The notes beneath the pieces were generated by a model, which had not been told where the DNA came from, did no database searches, and worked only from the letters and a program-made list of their open reading frames with translations. Position numbers and translations under genes: made by a program. Of a stretch of 64,000 bases of DNA, positions 25,081 to 35,961 are shown one piece after another; positions within the stretch are counted from its first letter, which is position 1, and every line of letters begins with the position of its first letter. Source of the DNA: Bryoerythrophyllum caledonicum (lineage: Eukaryota > Streptophyta > Bryopsida > Pottiales > Pottiaceae); the NCBI GenBank assembly GCA_963971425.1, contig OZ020516.1, forward strand, positions 16,170,593-16,234,592. Reading direction: 5' to 3'.

Positions 25081-28000
25081 ATGTGATAACACTTGAACTA
25101 TCTTCTGACTGTTTTCTTATTTTGATGCAAGCAACCAGATATTATTTCTATTATCTGCAGGTTATGTACATTGTGTTGATTGGCTTCCGATGCACATTTG
25201 TCTATGCAAGAAAGTCGGTCATAATCTCTATTATGCACATTGTATTAGATGGCACATTGAATGCTCATGGCACCTAACAAACTCAAGTTGGGCCTTAATT
25301 TAGCATGATAACCATGTGTTTGCTTGATTTTTTTTTATAGATTTCTTTATACTTATGGTAAATGGAAAAGTGAGCAAATTTGGAATTAGTATTGTTTTTC
25401 ATTAAACCATTTGTGAAACTATGCCATTTTTTTTTAAAGAACCCAACACCGCCATTAGAATCTCTTTCAAAAACATCAACACTATTGTTATTCCCCATGC
25501 TATGTCAATACTAGATGACTATAATATAATCAATTAATATAATATAATACAATTGTGGTTATTGGTTATTGGTAGTTGATTATTAGTTATTAGTTGTTGG
25601 TTATTAGTTATTAGCTGCCGGTTATCAATTCAAAAGTGTCACCCCTCAAAACGAGGGCAACAATTTTATAGCACTAACCTATGTCCAATGGATGTAGACT
25701 TAGTAGATGGAAAAAATATGCACTATATTTATGTTGCTATCTTTTGGAGACTAGAGTTCAACCTTCTTTCCATTATGATTTGAAGGTTTTTAAGTTGTTC
25801 AAAGTGAATGTAAACTTCTGAAAAAGAGTAGAGGAAGATGTCTAAAACATATATAAGATTCGCTTTTGATAAAATGGTGCCCTCTTTATGCTTTTGGGCA
25901 TCCTAAACCGTCATGCTACGTATAAAAATAACAATTCAAAGTTCAAAGATGTTACTTTTTTTAATCTTTTGGCCATTCGAAAATTTATTTGCTATTGAAT
26001 AAAAGTCCACTGAGGATGTGAGTGGATTCTAAAGAAAAAAAGTGGGTGTACAAATAGTTCATTTTTGTAATTTAGAACTACACTAAAACAAATATCTACA
26101 TTTAATAAATAAAGAACTTATCAAAGTGCTTGCATTTACCACTAAATTTCATAGTAAAATTCTAGTGCATCCTCAAATCGAAACCTTTAGTGATAAACCC
26201 CAAAAAATGTTTTATCTTTCAAAACAACTACCTTATACATGTGAAAGTTAAAGATGTCAATGTAATACAAAATTTGAAAGTGTGTCCATGGACTATTGTA
26301 TAAAAACCAATTGCCAAACCTCAATTATTCTTCACAATATAATCTATTAAACTTGGTAATGTTGTAAGAATGATTCTTTTTATTAGTGTACTACACAAAA
26401 ATCAACAAATGTTTACCAGTATTGAAAAGTATACAAAAATTGAAACTCGAAATTGATCAAATGATTTTTATCACTTTCAAACCATATGCCTCTAAGGTAG
26501 TCAAGTCTAAAACCAGCAATATTCTATAACTGACACCTAGTTATTCACTAGAAACCACCAATAATTGCACATATAACCAACTTCCTAATTTAGCGCCCGT
26601 AGCAAAAGGCATGGATAGCGGAAGTTGGTTTCAAAGCTGGTGGTTTTAGGGGTAAATGAATAGAAGGACTCATTCTAGGGTGGAATTGCCAAGTATTATT
26701 GGCGGTTTTGCATCATGGCATGAATGGGCATGGGCTACTGTCAAAATTAGTGAATGCGTCAAAGTGCATGTAAGATAGAGGGAACTAGGATTTTCCGGAT
26801 TTAGTTTTAGGGTGAGTAATACCTGGTTTCCACTTTTTTTGTTGGTGCTTTTAGGCCATTTGTGGGAGGGTCATGGTCCCCACCTACTAACGTTGACCCA
26901 ACTTTCTTCACATGTGACTTTGGAAATTCATAACTAGTTAATATTACATCGGAAAAATATGAAATCACTTGGGTTGAAACTATAATTCTATTGGCTATTA
27001 ATGAAAAATAATTAAATTATTATCTGGGCTTTCCATATATGCAAAGGTAGGGTTTTTAGAGGTATAAAAAAAAAATTACCATGTCAATATTGATCACAAA
27101 TTTTTGAATTTTTCTTCAAAATGATGCAACATAGTGGTCGCTTAGTGGAAATATAACTTTTTTTTCATACAAGAGTTCTTTAAAAAGTTGTACTATTCCA
27201 AGTGAAATTTAGCCAGATTTGGGCAATCCCAAATTTTCAACTATAGGCTCCTATTAAGAATGAAAAAAATCATACAACAAAATACTACCATTTTCTTTTT
27301 CAAAGTCAAATCAAAACAAAACAAAAATTTAAAGTTCCACTTGAATGCAAATCAAACTTTTTCACACTCTATTGAACAGTGTTGCAGTAAATTCTTTGTT
27401 TTCATATAAAAATTAAAGACTTTGATATTTTTTAAGTTTTGATCTTTCCAACTGTAAAATCTGGTACAGACTTCTTTTTTATTGGTTTCAACTCTCATTT
27501 AATAAGGAATCAAATTAACAATAAATAAAATGTGTATTGCCAGTTTTTGAACCTCTATTGTTCGTACAATTCTTTTTTAATGAACTACACCCTTTTACTA
27601 CCTCTAAATTTGGTGCCCAAGAAACTATCATCATGTACACCATGCTGGCAAAAATTTATCTTTCTGTAGTTTGGAAATATGACACCAAGATAAGTCAAAA
27701 TTCTTTGATCCACTTATTGTAAAGAAGAAAAAAATTTGTTTTTACTCCAAATCGTATTATCTTCCAATCCGTGCCTCCAACTTTCATTGAATTTAAAGAT
27801 TATGATATTCTTATTAATCTAAATTATAATCTTATGGTTGAAAGTGAAAAAGTGAACTTTGATTTTTCTATTTGTCTCTTTCAATCAAAACACGTACTTT
27901 TGAAGTATTCTTGGTATGAAATAACCAAGGAATTTTAATATTTCTCCTAAAAATTATACTTGACACAAGGGCCGATTTATAGAACCAAAATTCCTCGAAG

Positions 28001-28300
28001 ATATTGCCATGCTAACCTCTAAAAATTATGACTACCTCTCAACAAAAACACTTCAAACTATCCATTCTTGAACAAATAACAAACGTATGATTTTTCCTTG
28101 CAACCATAGATTATAATCTAGACCAATAACAAACGTGTTATAAATGTTCCTTAAAATTTGAGCACACATTTTAAAATATTATAGTGTTTGAAGTGAAAGT
28201 AAATTATTTTTATTTCCTACATATTTATAATAGAACAAGTGTAGTCCACTTCCAACATTGGAAGTGTTTGGAGTCTTAATGATGTAGCGAGACAGGGACT
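25081..28300. other. AT-rich intergenic DNA, no gene recognised
   Basis: About 3.2 kb with short frames only. A TTATTAGTTATTGG-like simple stretch lies at 25555-25625. The composition resembles the decayed repeats elsewhere in the window, but I cannot assign a family. Confidence 0.6.
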
Positions 28301-28329
28301 CGAGTGGCTATGTGGCCCGTGTATCTATC

Positions 28330-28690
28330 AACGGATATGTACACGAGCCAAGTCCCCCATGTCCCTAATTCCTTCAAATCCTCCAAATCTCATGTTCCCT
28401 TAAGTCCACCAAGTTCCCACTACCCTCAAATCACTCAAGTCGCTACTTCTCTAAAGTCCCTACTTCCGTCGAGTTTCCAAAGTCTCGAGTTCTCTTAAGT
28501 CTCCCAAGTCCCCACTACCCTCAAGTCCCGCAAGTCCCTACTATCCTCAAGTCCTGCAAGTTTCCACTACCCTCAAGTTTTTCAAGTCCCGACTACTCTC
28601 AAGTTCCTCAAGTTTCCACTACCCTCAAGTCTTCATTGCTCTTAAGTCCCTTAAGTCTTCACTTCCCTCAAGTCCTCTAAGTCAAAACAT
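28330..28690. repeat. Minisatellite with CCCTCAAGTCCC-type units
   Basis: Imperfect units of about 20-25 bp containing CAAGTCCC, CCACTACCCTCAAGT and close variants are repeated more than ten times. An inverted stretch with the same words (ACTTGAGGGAAGT) occurs at 48930-49090. Confidence 0.75.
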
Positions 28691-28969
28691 TGCTACTATT
28701 AGCCAAATTCCAATTCATGATATTCTACTATCTATATAAGGAATGGACATTCAAAATTTTATTTTTTTTGAATTTATGTTTTAGTTTTAAATTAAACATA
28801 TTTTCTATTATTTGTATCCTATTTTTATTAGAATGTTTCATGCAAGTATTCTCCTGTTATTCATGTTTTATTTGATTAAGTACTTTTCAAAAAGTTGAAT
28901 CTTTTCTAAATTTTTTATTTTTTTTAATTTTTAAATATTTGAATCTAAATTTGTTGTGTTATTTCTAAA

Positions 28970-29280
28970 GAGAAACCATTTTTGTATCATTAGTGAATAC
29001 ATATTTTGGGTTCATTAGTGAATACATAGATTTGGTTCCTTTAAGATCTCTAAGTTTTATGTGGACAAAAAGAAGTTTTTTGGTACCTTGAAGGACAATG
29101 TGTGATAGTGTATGAAAATGTTGGACTTGGGTTAATGTGCTATTTTTCACTAATGACAAGAAACGTTTTATTGACAACATGAAAGGAAATGATATTACTT
29201 GCTAGAATTGAAAATCTCAAATTTGATAGAGTATTCTAGTAAAAGTTTTTGGAGTTGCCCAACATGCATGTTCTCCCCAA
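28970..29280. repeat. Family B fragment
   Basis: Carries family B landmarks: AAGTTTTATGTGGA, AAGAAGTTTTTTGGTACCTTG, ATGCTATTTTTCAC, and CTAGTAAAAGTTTTTGGAG. The ends are missing. Confidence 0.65.
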
Positions 29281-29834
29281 CAATTCATGTCCCTTTTAAA
29301 TCAAATGTGTTCTTTAAAAAATCCTTCTATGTGCCTTTTGGAGGAATCCTTTAAATGTGTTCTTTCATTAGAATTTGGCTTGTAGTAATAAAATTATTGA
29401 GTTTTAAAATACCATTTTGTATCAAAAAGAGAAAAATAATTGCTACAAATAGAATTCTAAAAAAATAATTCCAACATATTGAAACTACACCATCTACTAT
29501 CCTTGGTATAAAAAGTAAATGTCAAGTCTATGAAGAAAATAATGTGAATATGAAGTAAATAATGGTTATTCAAAGTATATAACAAGTATAAAAAGTACAT
29601 TTGCTTTTTTGTTTACATACATTTATTTAATCCCTAAAGGACCAAAGTTCCTTTTGGGGACACTTTGAGTTTCAATCGAATTCCTCAATTTCAAAATTTT
29701 GGAGAATTTTGGAGATTTTTTTTATTGAATGGCCAACCTTCTAATAGCCTTCCGTTGATATAACTTACAGTTCAAAAGTTACAAACATTTTTTAGTAGTT
29801 CATATACAAATAGTGCAGCGGTTTAGTGTGACAT

Positions 29835-30783
29835 TTAATCCCTAGAGGACCAAGTGTAAAAAATGAGCTTTTTGAAAGATTGGTCACGTTCCCATGGTGT
29901 CAATTTCCAACATTCCTCTTTGAAATTTTTACTTCAGAAAGGCATTACCAAGACCTTTGTGGGAAAACAATTTTTTCCTAAATTGGACATTTGATGAAAA
30001 AGTTATAGGGTTTTGAATTTCAAATGGGGAGAGCGGGCACCTCGGGCACCTCCAAAAACTTTTGCTAGGACACTCTATTTAAAGTGAAATTTTTAGTACT
30101 CAGAAGTCATATTATTTCCCTTCATACTGTCAAAAAAAGTTTTTGTCTTTAGTGAAAAATAACATACCAACCTAAGTCAATAATTTTCACACATTGTCAC
30201 TCATTGTTGGGCAAGGTACCAAAAAAACTTCTTCTTTTCCACATAAAACCTAGATATCTTTATATTTTTCACGTTTTTTTTTTTCACAACAATATGTGTT
30301 GTAAACCTTCTTATTGACCATTCGGATAATCAATCTAAAACATAATAAGTTCACAAAAAATTAAAGTGTGAATGACAAATTTTGAACCTCCACTCCTTGC
30401 ACAGTTATTTTGAATATGCTACACCCGTCCTCTACCTCTAAAAATTGGTGTGTAAGGAACTTACATCATGCTTAACAAGATGGTAATGGATTTACACCTC
30501 GTGTAGTGCAAAAATTTGACACCAAGTGAAGCCAAAGTTTGCTGATCCACTGAACGTAGGGAAGAATATGAACCATTTGCTTGACTTCAAACACTATAAT
30601 CTTTCAATCCGTGCGGTCAAAGTTTGTGAAATTGTGTGAATATATTATTTAATAAGTCTTAATTGAGATCCTACAGTCAAAACCAGAAATATAAGTTTTT
30701 GTTTCCTTCTTGTTCATTGCACTAGAATCCAACAATGTTGAAGTGTTTTTGGTGTAAAACTGTTATGGTACTTTAAGAGTTAA
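29835..30783. mobile_element. Family B TTAA element nested in family A
   Basis: TTAA at 29835-29838 and 30780-30783 flank a 941-bp body that starts TCCCTAGAGGACCAAG and ends GGTACTTTAAGAG. The empty site is visible in another family A copy as CATTTAACAAATAG (about 11197). The body is non-coding. Confidence 0.88.
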
Positions 30784-31150
30784 CAAATAGAGTAGTAAAG
30801 CTTTAATTAATTCTAAAGCCATTGGAAATTCAAGTATTGTACATTTTTTGAAAAAAAATCCTCTTGGAAAGATAATAGAAATCTTTGCATCTACCGTATA
30901 GAGTTTTGAATTTCAAAAATATGAGAAGGATATGATATATGCAAAATTTGGTAGTGTATTGTTGATTCTCAATATATTGTTGCATTACAGGATTTTTAAG
31001 GACATCTTCTATCCATCCTTTACTTCTAAAATTTGGCGCACATGTGTCTAACAAGATCTTTTTTAAGTTTAAAGTAGAAAATCACAACATTTAGTACACA
31101 AATTTGCAATGGAAGGTGGTCAATGTTTGTTGAAGGTGTTTAGTATGACC

Positions 31151-31965
31151 TTAACCCCTAAAGGACCGATGTCCCCTCGGGGGACGTTCTGAGTTTGGGT
31201 AAGGTACCACGTTCTCAATTCTAGGCATTATTTTCTGAGATTTTTTATTGAATGGCCAACTTTTGATTAGCTTTGCGTAGACACAAATTTCGTAGAATTC
31301 CGACTTATGGTTCAAAAGTTACAATTTATTTTCACTTACATATACAAATAGTGCAGTAGTTTAGTGTGACATATCACAAATACTGTCACCAAACTTTAAT
31401 AACTCTAAATTCAATAGAAATTCGAGTTTTTGTCCATTTAAAAGATTGAAAATGTCCTCTTGGAAAGGAAATTGAGATCTTTGCATCAACTGTACAGATT
31501 TGTGAATTTCAAATATTTGAGAAGGATATGATATATGCAAAATATAAAGTGTATTGTTGATTCTCGGCACATAGGTGCATTGCAGGATTTTTTAGGACAT
31601 CTTCTACACCTCTTCTACTTATAAAATTTGGTACACATGTGCCTAACATGATCTTTTTCAAATTAAGACAATAAAATCACGGCCCGTAGTGCAAAAAGTT
31701 GCCATAGAAGGTGGTCGAAGTTTGTTGAAGGTGTATAGTATGACCTGAAAAAGAGATTATGTCGCACTTCAAAGGCTAATATCTTTCAATCCGTGCAGTC
31801 AAACCTACCAAAAATTTTACCACTCACTCTCATTCAAGTCTAGTACAAGATCCTGCGGTTAAATTTTCCAAAAAATGATTTTGTATCACTTTGTGTTGAT
31901 TGCGCTGAAAATGGCAGTTTTGGAGTGTTTTTGAGGAAAAATTGCCTTGGTCCTTTAGGGGTTAA
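31151..31965. mobile_element. Youngest family A TTAA element, perfect terminal repeats
   Basis: TTAA at 31151-31154 and 31962-31965 flank an 807-bp body whose ends are a perfect 13-bp inverted repeat, CCCCTAAAGGACC and GGTCCTTTAGGGG. It is inserted into the outer family A copy. Perfect ends suggest a later arrival than its host. Confidence 0.9.
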
Positions 31966-32309
31966 GAAGAGTTTTTGTCTCACTTCAAAGGCTAATATCT
32001 TTCAATCCGTGCGGTCGTACTGAGCAAAAGTTTACCACACACACTTGTATTATCCTAGTACAAGATCCCACAATTAGGCATGTAAAAGTTGTATTTATTT
32101 GCATTTTGTGTAGAATGCATTGAAACTGGCAGTTTTCAACGGGTTTGGGTGCTAAAATGTCAGGGTCCTTTAGGAATTAACTAGGGATTGCTTTTGTCCT
32201 ATCTCAAACAACACGGGATCTACTAGTTTATATGTATATATATATAATTTCTAATTATGAACATATTTTTTGCTATAGAATTTTTCATGAGAATAGAGAA
32301 GATAATATA

Positions 32310-32577
32310 TCTATATATATAAAAGAACTCAGGATGAGGAATCCGTCTGATGAAAATGGTCCGTCAATGAATGAACGCTACAAAAGAGATCCACAATTTC
32401 TTTGCATGTGCCCTTTGGAGGAATCCATTGAATGTACCTTTTAGAGGAATCCTTTGAATGTGTCCTTTCATTAGGATTTGGATTTGATCTTATCCAAAAT
32501 TTAAAGTTTTTATCTACATACATTTGTTTAACTCAAGATTGCCCATGGCCCGTCGGTTAGGACGGGGGTTCCACTAG
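32310..32577 (+). mobile_element. Short non-autonomous Helitron
   Basis: Starts TCTATATATATAAAAGAAC after a flanking A, and ends ...GGTTCCACTAG before a flanking T. A hairpin with stem CCCGTC/GACGGG (32549-32554 with 32561-32566) sits about 10 bp before the CTAG end. TC start, CTAG end, 3' hairpin and insertion between A and T are all Helitron hallmarks. It is 268 bp with no Rep/helicase gene. Confidence 0.85.
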
Positions 32578-32844
32578 TAATCATATAATTATTTTAGATG
32601 TAATGTATTTCCGTTGAATTGTATTTAAACTTATTCAAATGTGAACATAAATTATAGATGCTTCTTTTATTAAAATATAAATGTGGAAAGTATTTGTAAA
32701 TTTAAAATTCAATATGAATTTGGTGCCTCCAAAAGGCACATTCAATCCAAAGGGCACATCCAAAGAATTTTATTGAAAGGATACATTTGAAGAAATTTTG
32801 AAAGGAGTATTGCATATACAAAAACCAATTCTATTATGTCTATA

Positions 32845-33337
32845 CTAGGGTTGGTACCCATCCTCCCGACGGGGAGAGCGGAGGGTGGTGTGTTAAATTT
32901 ACGTTTGTATGTTTTGTATTTTAAAACCTATAAGGTCAAACCGAATCTAAATGGAAAAGTACATATATTTTTGGAGTGCATGGAAATGTTACCCTAGTTT
33001 AAATCTACTCCAAAAATAAAGTACATTTGCTTTACACTTGCATTTTGATCAACCTTTTGTGCACATAAGTATCACTTGCCTAATATAGGAGGAGAAAACC
33101 CTTCACATCAAGAGGTCAAAATCAAGAGTCATTAGGTTACTACCTAATATAGGAGGAGGAAATACTTCACATCAAGAGGTCAAAATCAAGAGTCATTAGG
33201 TTACTACCTAATATCAAGAGTCAAGAAGAGTGCATCACCGTGCCTCACCCTTCACATCAAGAGGTCAAAATCAAGAAAGAGAGGTCACGTGACCGGAAGC
33301 GGCGGATAGATAGACTGATACCTTTTATATACGTAGA
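32845..33337 (-). mobile_element. Non-autonomous Helitron (reverse orientation)
   Basis: Read on the minus strand it starts TCTACGTATATAAAAGG (33337 inward) and ends CCAACCCTAG at 32845. A CTCCC/GGGAG hairpin with loop CGTC lies shortly before the end, and the flanks are A and T. Tandem units of about 54 bp (CTTCACATCAAGAGGTCAAA) lie inside it. The 5' end is slightly diverged from the 32310 copy, so confidence is lower. Confidence 0.68.
33105..33270. repeat. Short tandem repeat inside the Helitron
   Basis: CATCAAGAGGTCAAAATCAA plus AGTCATTAGGTTACTACC is repeated with starts near 33113, 33167 and 33251. Confidence 0.75.
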
Positions 33338-34110
33338 TGAAATTTACAAATTTTGTAAAATCAAAAAAATTCATGGCATGTGAATCTGGATGAAAATGAT
33401 CAAGGAATAAATAAGTTAATTTGATTTCTATATATAAAAGAACTAGTAGATTCTCTGTCATCTTTGACGCGCCAAGGGCAATCCCCAATTAAATACATAT
33501 ACTGTATGTCATTTGCAAATGACATACAGTATTTACTTTGGAAACATGTCATATACTTTATATACCCGGGGTTGTATATTGTGTAGTTTAAATATGTAGG
33601 AAATCATGAATTTAGAATTGTATGTGTAGCACTTATTTTTTCTATTATTGATAATATTTTAAACCTCAATCAACCAAATTCTAATAAAAGGGAACATTTG
33701 AAGGATTATTCCAAAGGACATAGAATATTCCTTCAAAGTGCACATTCAATTCAAAGGGCATATCCAAAGGGATAGAAATTGTTGGATGAAAACTCTCTAG
33801 CACGGAATTTGGAGTGTTCAAAATTTTGATTTTAAATTTTTTAAAAAGAAGTTGTTATTTGGTCTTTATAATTTTATTAAAGATCTATATGTATAATTTT
33901 ATTAAAGATCTATAATATTCTTGGTACATAATAATACTCTTAAAGTCAATTTTTTGTATTATTAGTCAAATTGCAATGACAATGCATCAAAGGGCGCATT
34001 CAAATCAAAGGAGGTAGAATGTGCCCCTTAAAGGAGATACTTCAAATGTGACCTTCTGTAAAATTTGGCTTATAAAAGAAAAAAGATTGACTTTAAAAAT
34101 ATTATTATGT
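33338..34110. other. AT-rich intergenic DNA with a possible Helitron 5' end
   Basis: TCTATATATAAAAGAACTAG at 33427 looks like another Helitron 5' terminus, but I find no matching CTAG/hairpin end. The words GGAACATTTGAAGGA and AAAGGGCATATCCAAAG (33690-33775) resemble the repeats near 29310-29370 and 32720-32800. No gene. Confidence 0.5.
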
Positions 34111-34114
34111 ACAA

Positions 34115-34118
<4 letters not shown>

Positions 34119-34166
<48 letters not shown>
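34119..34166. repeat. (AT)n microsatellite
   Basis: About 24 uninterrupted AT dinucleotides at the outer edge of the palindromic element. Confidence 0.95.
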
Positions 34167-34167
<1 letters not shown>

Positions 34168-34170
<3 letters not shown>

Positions 34171-35182
34171 AAAATTTCTACATGTACAGTACCCACCAAT
34201 AAGTATACGTTCATTTTGCATATGTACGTTTCCACTCTACACTGCTGCCAACTTTGACACCCTTTTAAAGGCTGAAAAATTGTCAATTCACCATGATATT
34301 TTTGGCACAAGATCATTTCTACGTTGACAACATGTGTGCAAAATTTCAAGGTCGGAAGTCGAATTAAAAGAAAGATATTCAAGATCTACCAACATGGGTA
34401 GCACTAAGAAAAGTTTCATAGCTATGAACTTTGACACCCTCCCAAGGATTGAATTTTTTCTTTTTGCCCATGTAATTTTCGGCATGGGACCGCCTCTGTG
34501 TTTATTACATGTTTAAAGTCTAAAACATCCACACAAAGAGACATATTTAAAATCTAGCAACATGTGTAGTTGTGAGTGTAGTTGTAAGAAACATTTCACT
34601 CCTGGCCAACTTTGACACACTCCCAAGGATTAAATCTTTTGTTTTTGCGCATGAAATTTTCGGCATCAAACCATTTCAATATCAAATACATGTGTGCCAA
34701 GTTTTAAGGCCAGAATACCTACATAGCAAAAGATTTTTGAAATCTACCAACATGTGTAGTTGTGAGAAACATTTCACTCTTGCCAAATTTGACACCCTCC
34801 CATGGATTGAGTTTTATATTTTTTCCCATGAGATTTTGGACATAAGACCATCTCTATGTTGATTATATGTGTGCTTAATTTCAAGTCTAAAATATCCACG
34901 ATAGAAAAGAAAAAATTCAAAATCTACCAACGTGCTAATTGTGACAAACAACCAAGGGTACCATTTCAACTTTGGCACCTTCCCTAGGTTTGAAAAATTG
35001 TTATTTTACTATAAAATTTTTAACACATGATCACCTCTATGAATATAACATGTGTGCCAAATTTCAAGGCTAGAAGATGAATAAAAAAACCCATATTCAA
35101 AATCTACCAACATGTGTAACTATGAGAAACAATCTTGTGTATCTATTATTGTATTCATCACATGGCTTTGAAATTTAACACA
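34168..35182. repeat. Left part of a palindromic element with ~180-bp tandem units
   Basis: Units containing CATGTGTGCCAAATTTCAAGG-like words start near 34328, 34505, 34688, 34865 and 35045, so the period is about 178-183 bp. Near 35110-35160 the orientation flips: from TGGCTTTGAAATTTAACACA onward the units read in reverse complement, and this continues beyond the LINE at 48521-48860. The outer ends, CTACATGTACAGTACCCACC on the left and GGTGGGTACTGTAC on the right, also match in inversion. The pre-insertion element was therefore a fold-back structure of about 1.35 kb. Confidence 0.8.
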
Positions 35183-35194
35183 GAAGAAGAAGAA

Positions 35195-35222
35195 CGCCGG
35201 TCCCCGTAAAAGGGGGCCGGCG
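35195..35222 (-). other. LINE 3' terminal hairpin (full-length copy)
   Basis: CGCCGG-T-CCCC and GGGG-G-CCGGCG form an 11-bp stem with loop GTAAAA, 12 bp from the 3' end. In hairpin-dependent LINEs such structures are recognised by the element's own RT. Confidence 0.8.
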
Positions 35223-35418
35223 TGAGTAAAGTGTCCGTTCATTCCACCACTAAGTCCATGCCCACCGGGCATGGGTTAGCAGTGTGGAACTACTTCCCCC
35301 TTTCGAGGGTAGACACTCTGTACCCAGTAACAAGTAACCAAAATCAAGGACCCTAGGTCCAAAAAGTCTCAAAAGAGGGAGGGCAGGTACGGTGAAGCGC
35401 AAAAATGCAAGTGTAGAT

Positions 35419-35934
35419 CTATGGAGTGGGGTTTGAAGCGTCCGGAAGGGGTTGGTTGTTTTCAAGTTTACGTTTATGTAGGAGTATTGACATAGCATGT
35501 TGAATTGCAATAATGTTAATATTTGAGAAGGTGGTTTTGATTGAAGTAATGGGGATTTTGAATGTTTCTTCAAGGGTTGTCATTGAGGGGATGAAGGTGG
35601 TGGCTCTAGCACCCGCGGTGATGACAATGAGGGGGTCTACTTTCCATCCTAGTGCTTGGATATCGTCAAGTAAAGGTTGGTATTTATTTGTTTTGTTTGC
35701 AATAGTATCCGGAGAGAATCTATCATTGCAATATGTGAATTCAATAAATTGGATGGTGAGACTAGGGTCTATGTGGTTTGGTGGGGGGTCTTTGTATGAT
35801 AGTCCTCTAACACATAGTATGTCTGGTTTGAATCTTGCATTACAGTGGCATCTTTGAGTATGACAGATGCAAGGTAATAGCCAAGGGGGGACCGTATTTT
35901 CTTGTGGGTTGTTATTAAAGATACCGGCATTCAT
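35419..35934 (-). CDS. C-terminal end of LINE ORF2 product
   Basis: In frame with 35962-36948 and separated from it by one TAG (35962-35964). The old LINE copy reads straight through here (KSRCFILVNAG at the corresponding place), so the stop is private to this copy and the segment is the true C-terminus of ORF2. It has about 170 residues with several Cys (LLPCICHTQRCHCNARFKPD) and no domain I recognise. Confidence 0.75.
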   Translation of the reverse strand: MNAGIFNNNPQENTVPPWLLPCICHTQRCHCNARFKPDILCVRGLSYKDPPPNHIDPSLTIQFIEFTYCNDRFSPDTIANKTNKYQPLLDDIQALGWKVDPLIVITAGARATTFIPSMTTLEETFKIPITSIKTTFSNINIIAIQHAMSILLHKRKLENNQPLPDASNPTP

Positions 35935-35961
35935 GAGAATGAAACAACGAGATTTAGTTGA

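Larger units (their letters stand above)
29627..32180. mobile_element. TTAA-bounded family A element with two elements nested inside
   Basis: The left boundary is TTAA (29627-29630) followed by TCCCTAAAGGACC. The right boundary is GGGTCCTTTAGGAA followed by TTAA (32177-32180). Two younger TTAA elements interrupt it: a family B copy at 29835-30783 and a family A copy at 31151-31965. On removing them the host element reads continuously and aligns with the uninterrupted copy at 10980-11815 (ACATTTAACAAATAG at one junction; GTATGACC joining the CACTTCAAAGGCTAATATC region at the other). TTAA at both ends plus 13-bp C-rich inverted repeats is the signature of piggyBac-type transposition. No transposase is present. 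Confidence 0.88.

Noticed and set aside
32195-32215. Another Helitron 3' end (ATCTACTAGT)
   Set aside because: No hairpin before it and no matching TC start nearby; kept only as a possibility.
34328-35110. Regular ~180-bp repeats as centromeric satellite
   Set aside because: Only a few diverged units, arranged as a palindrome with defined ends; this fits a fold-back element better.
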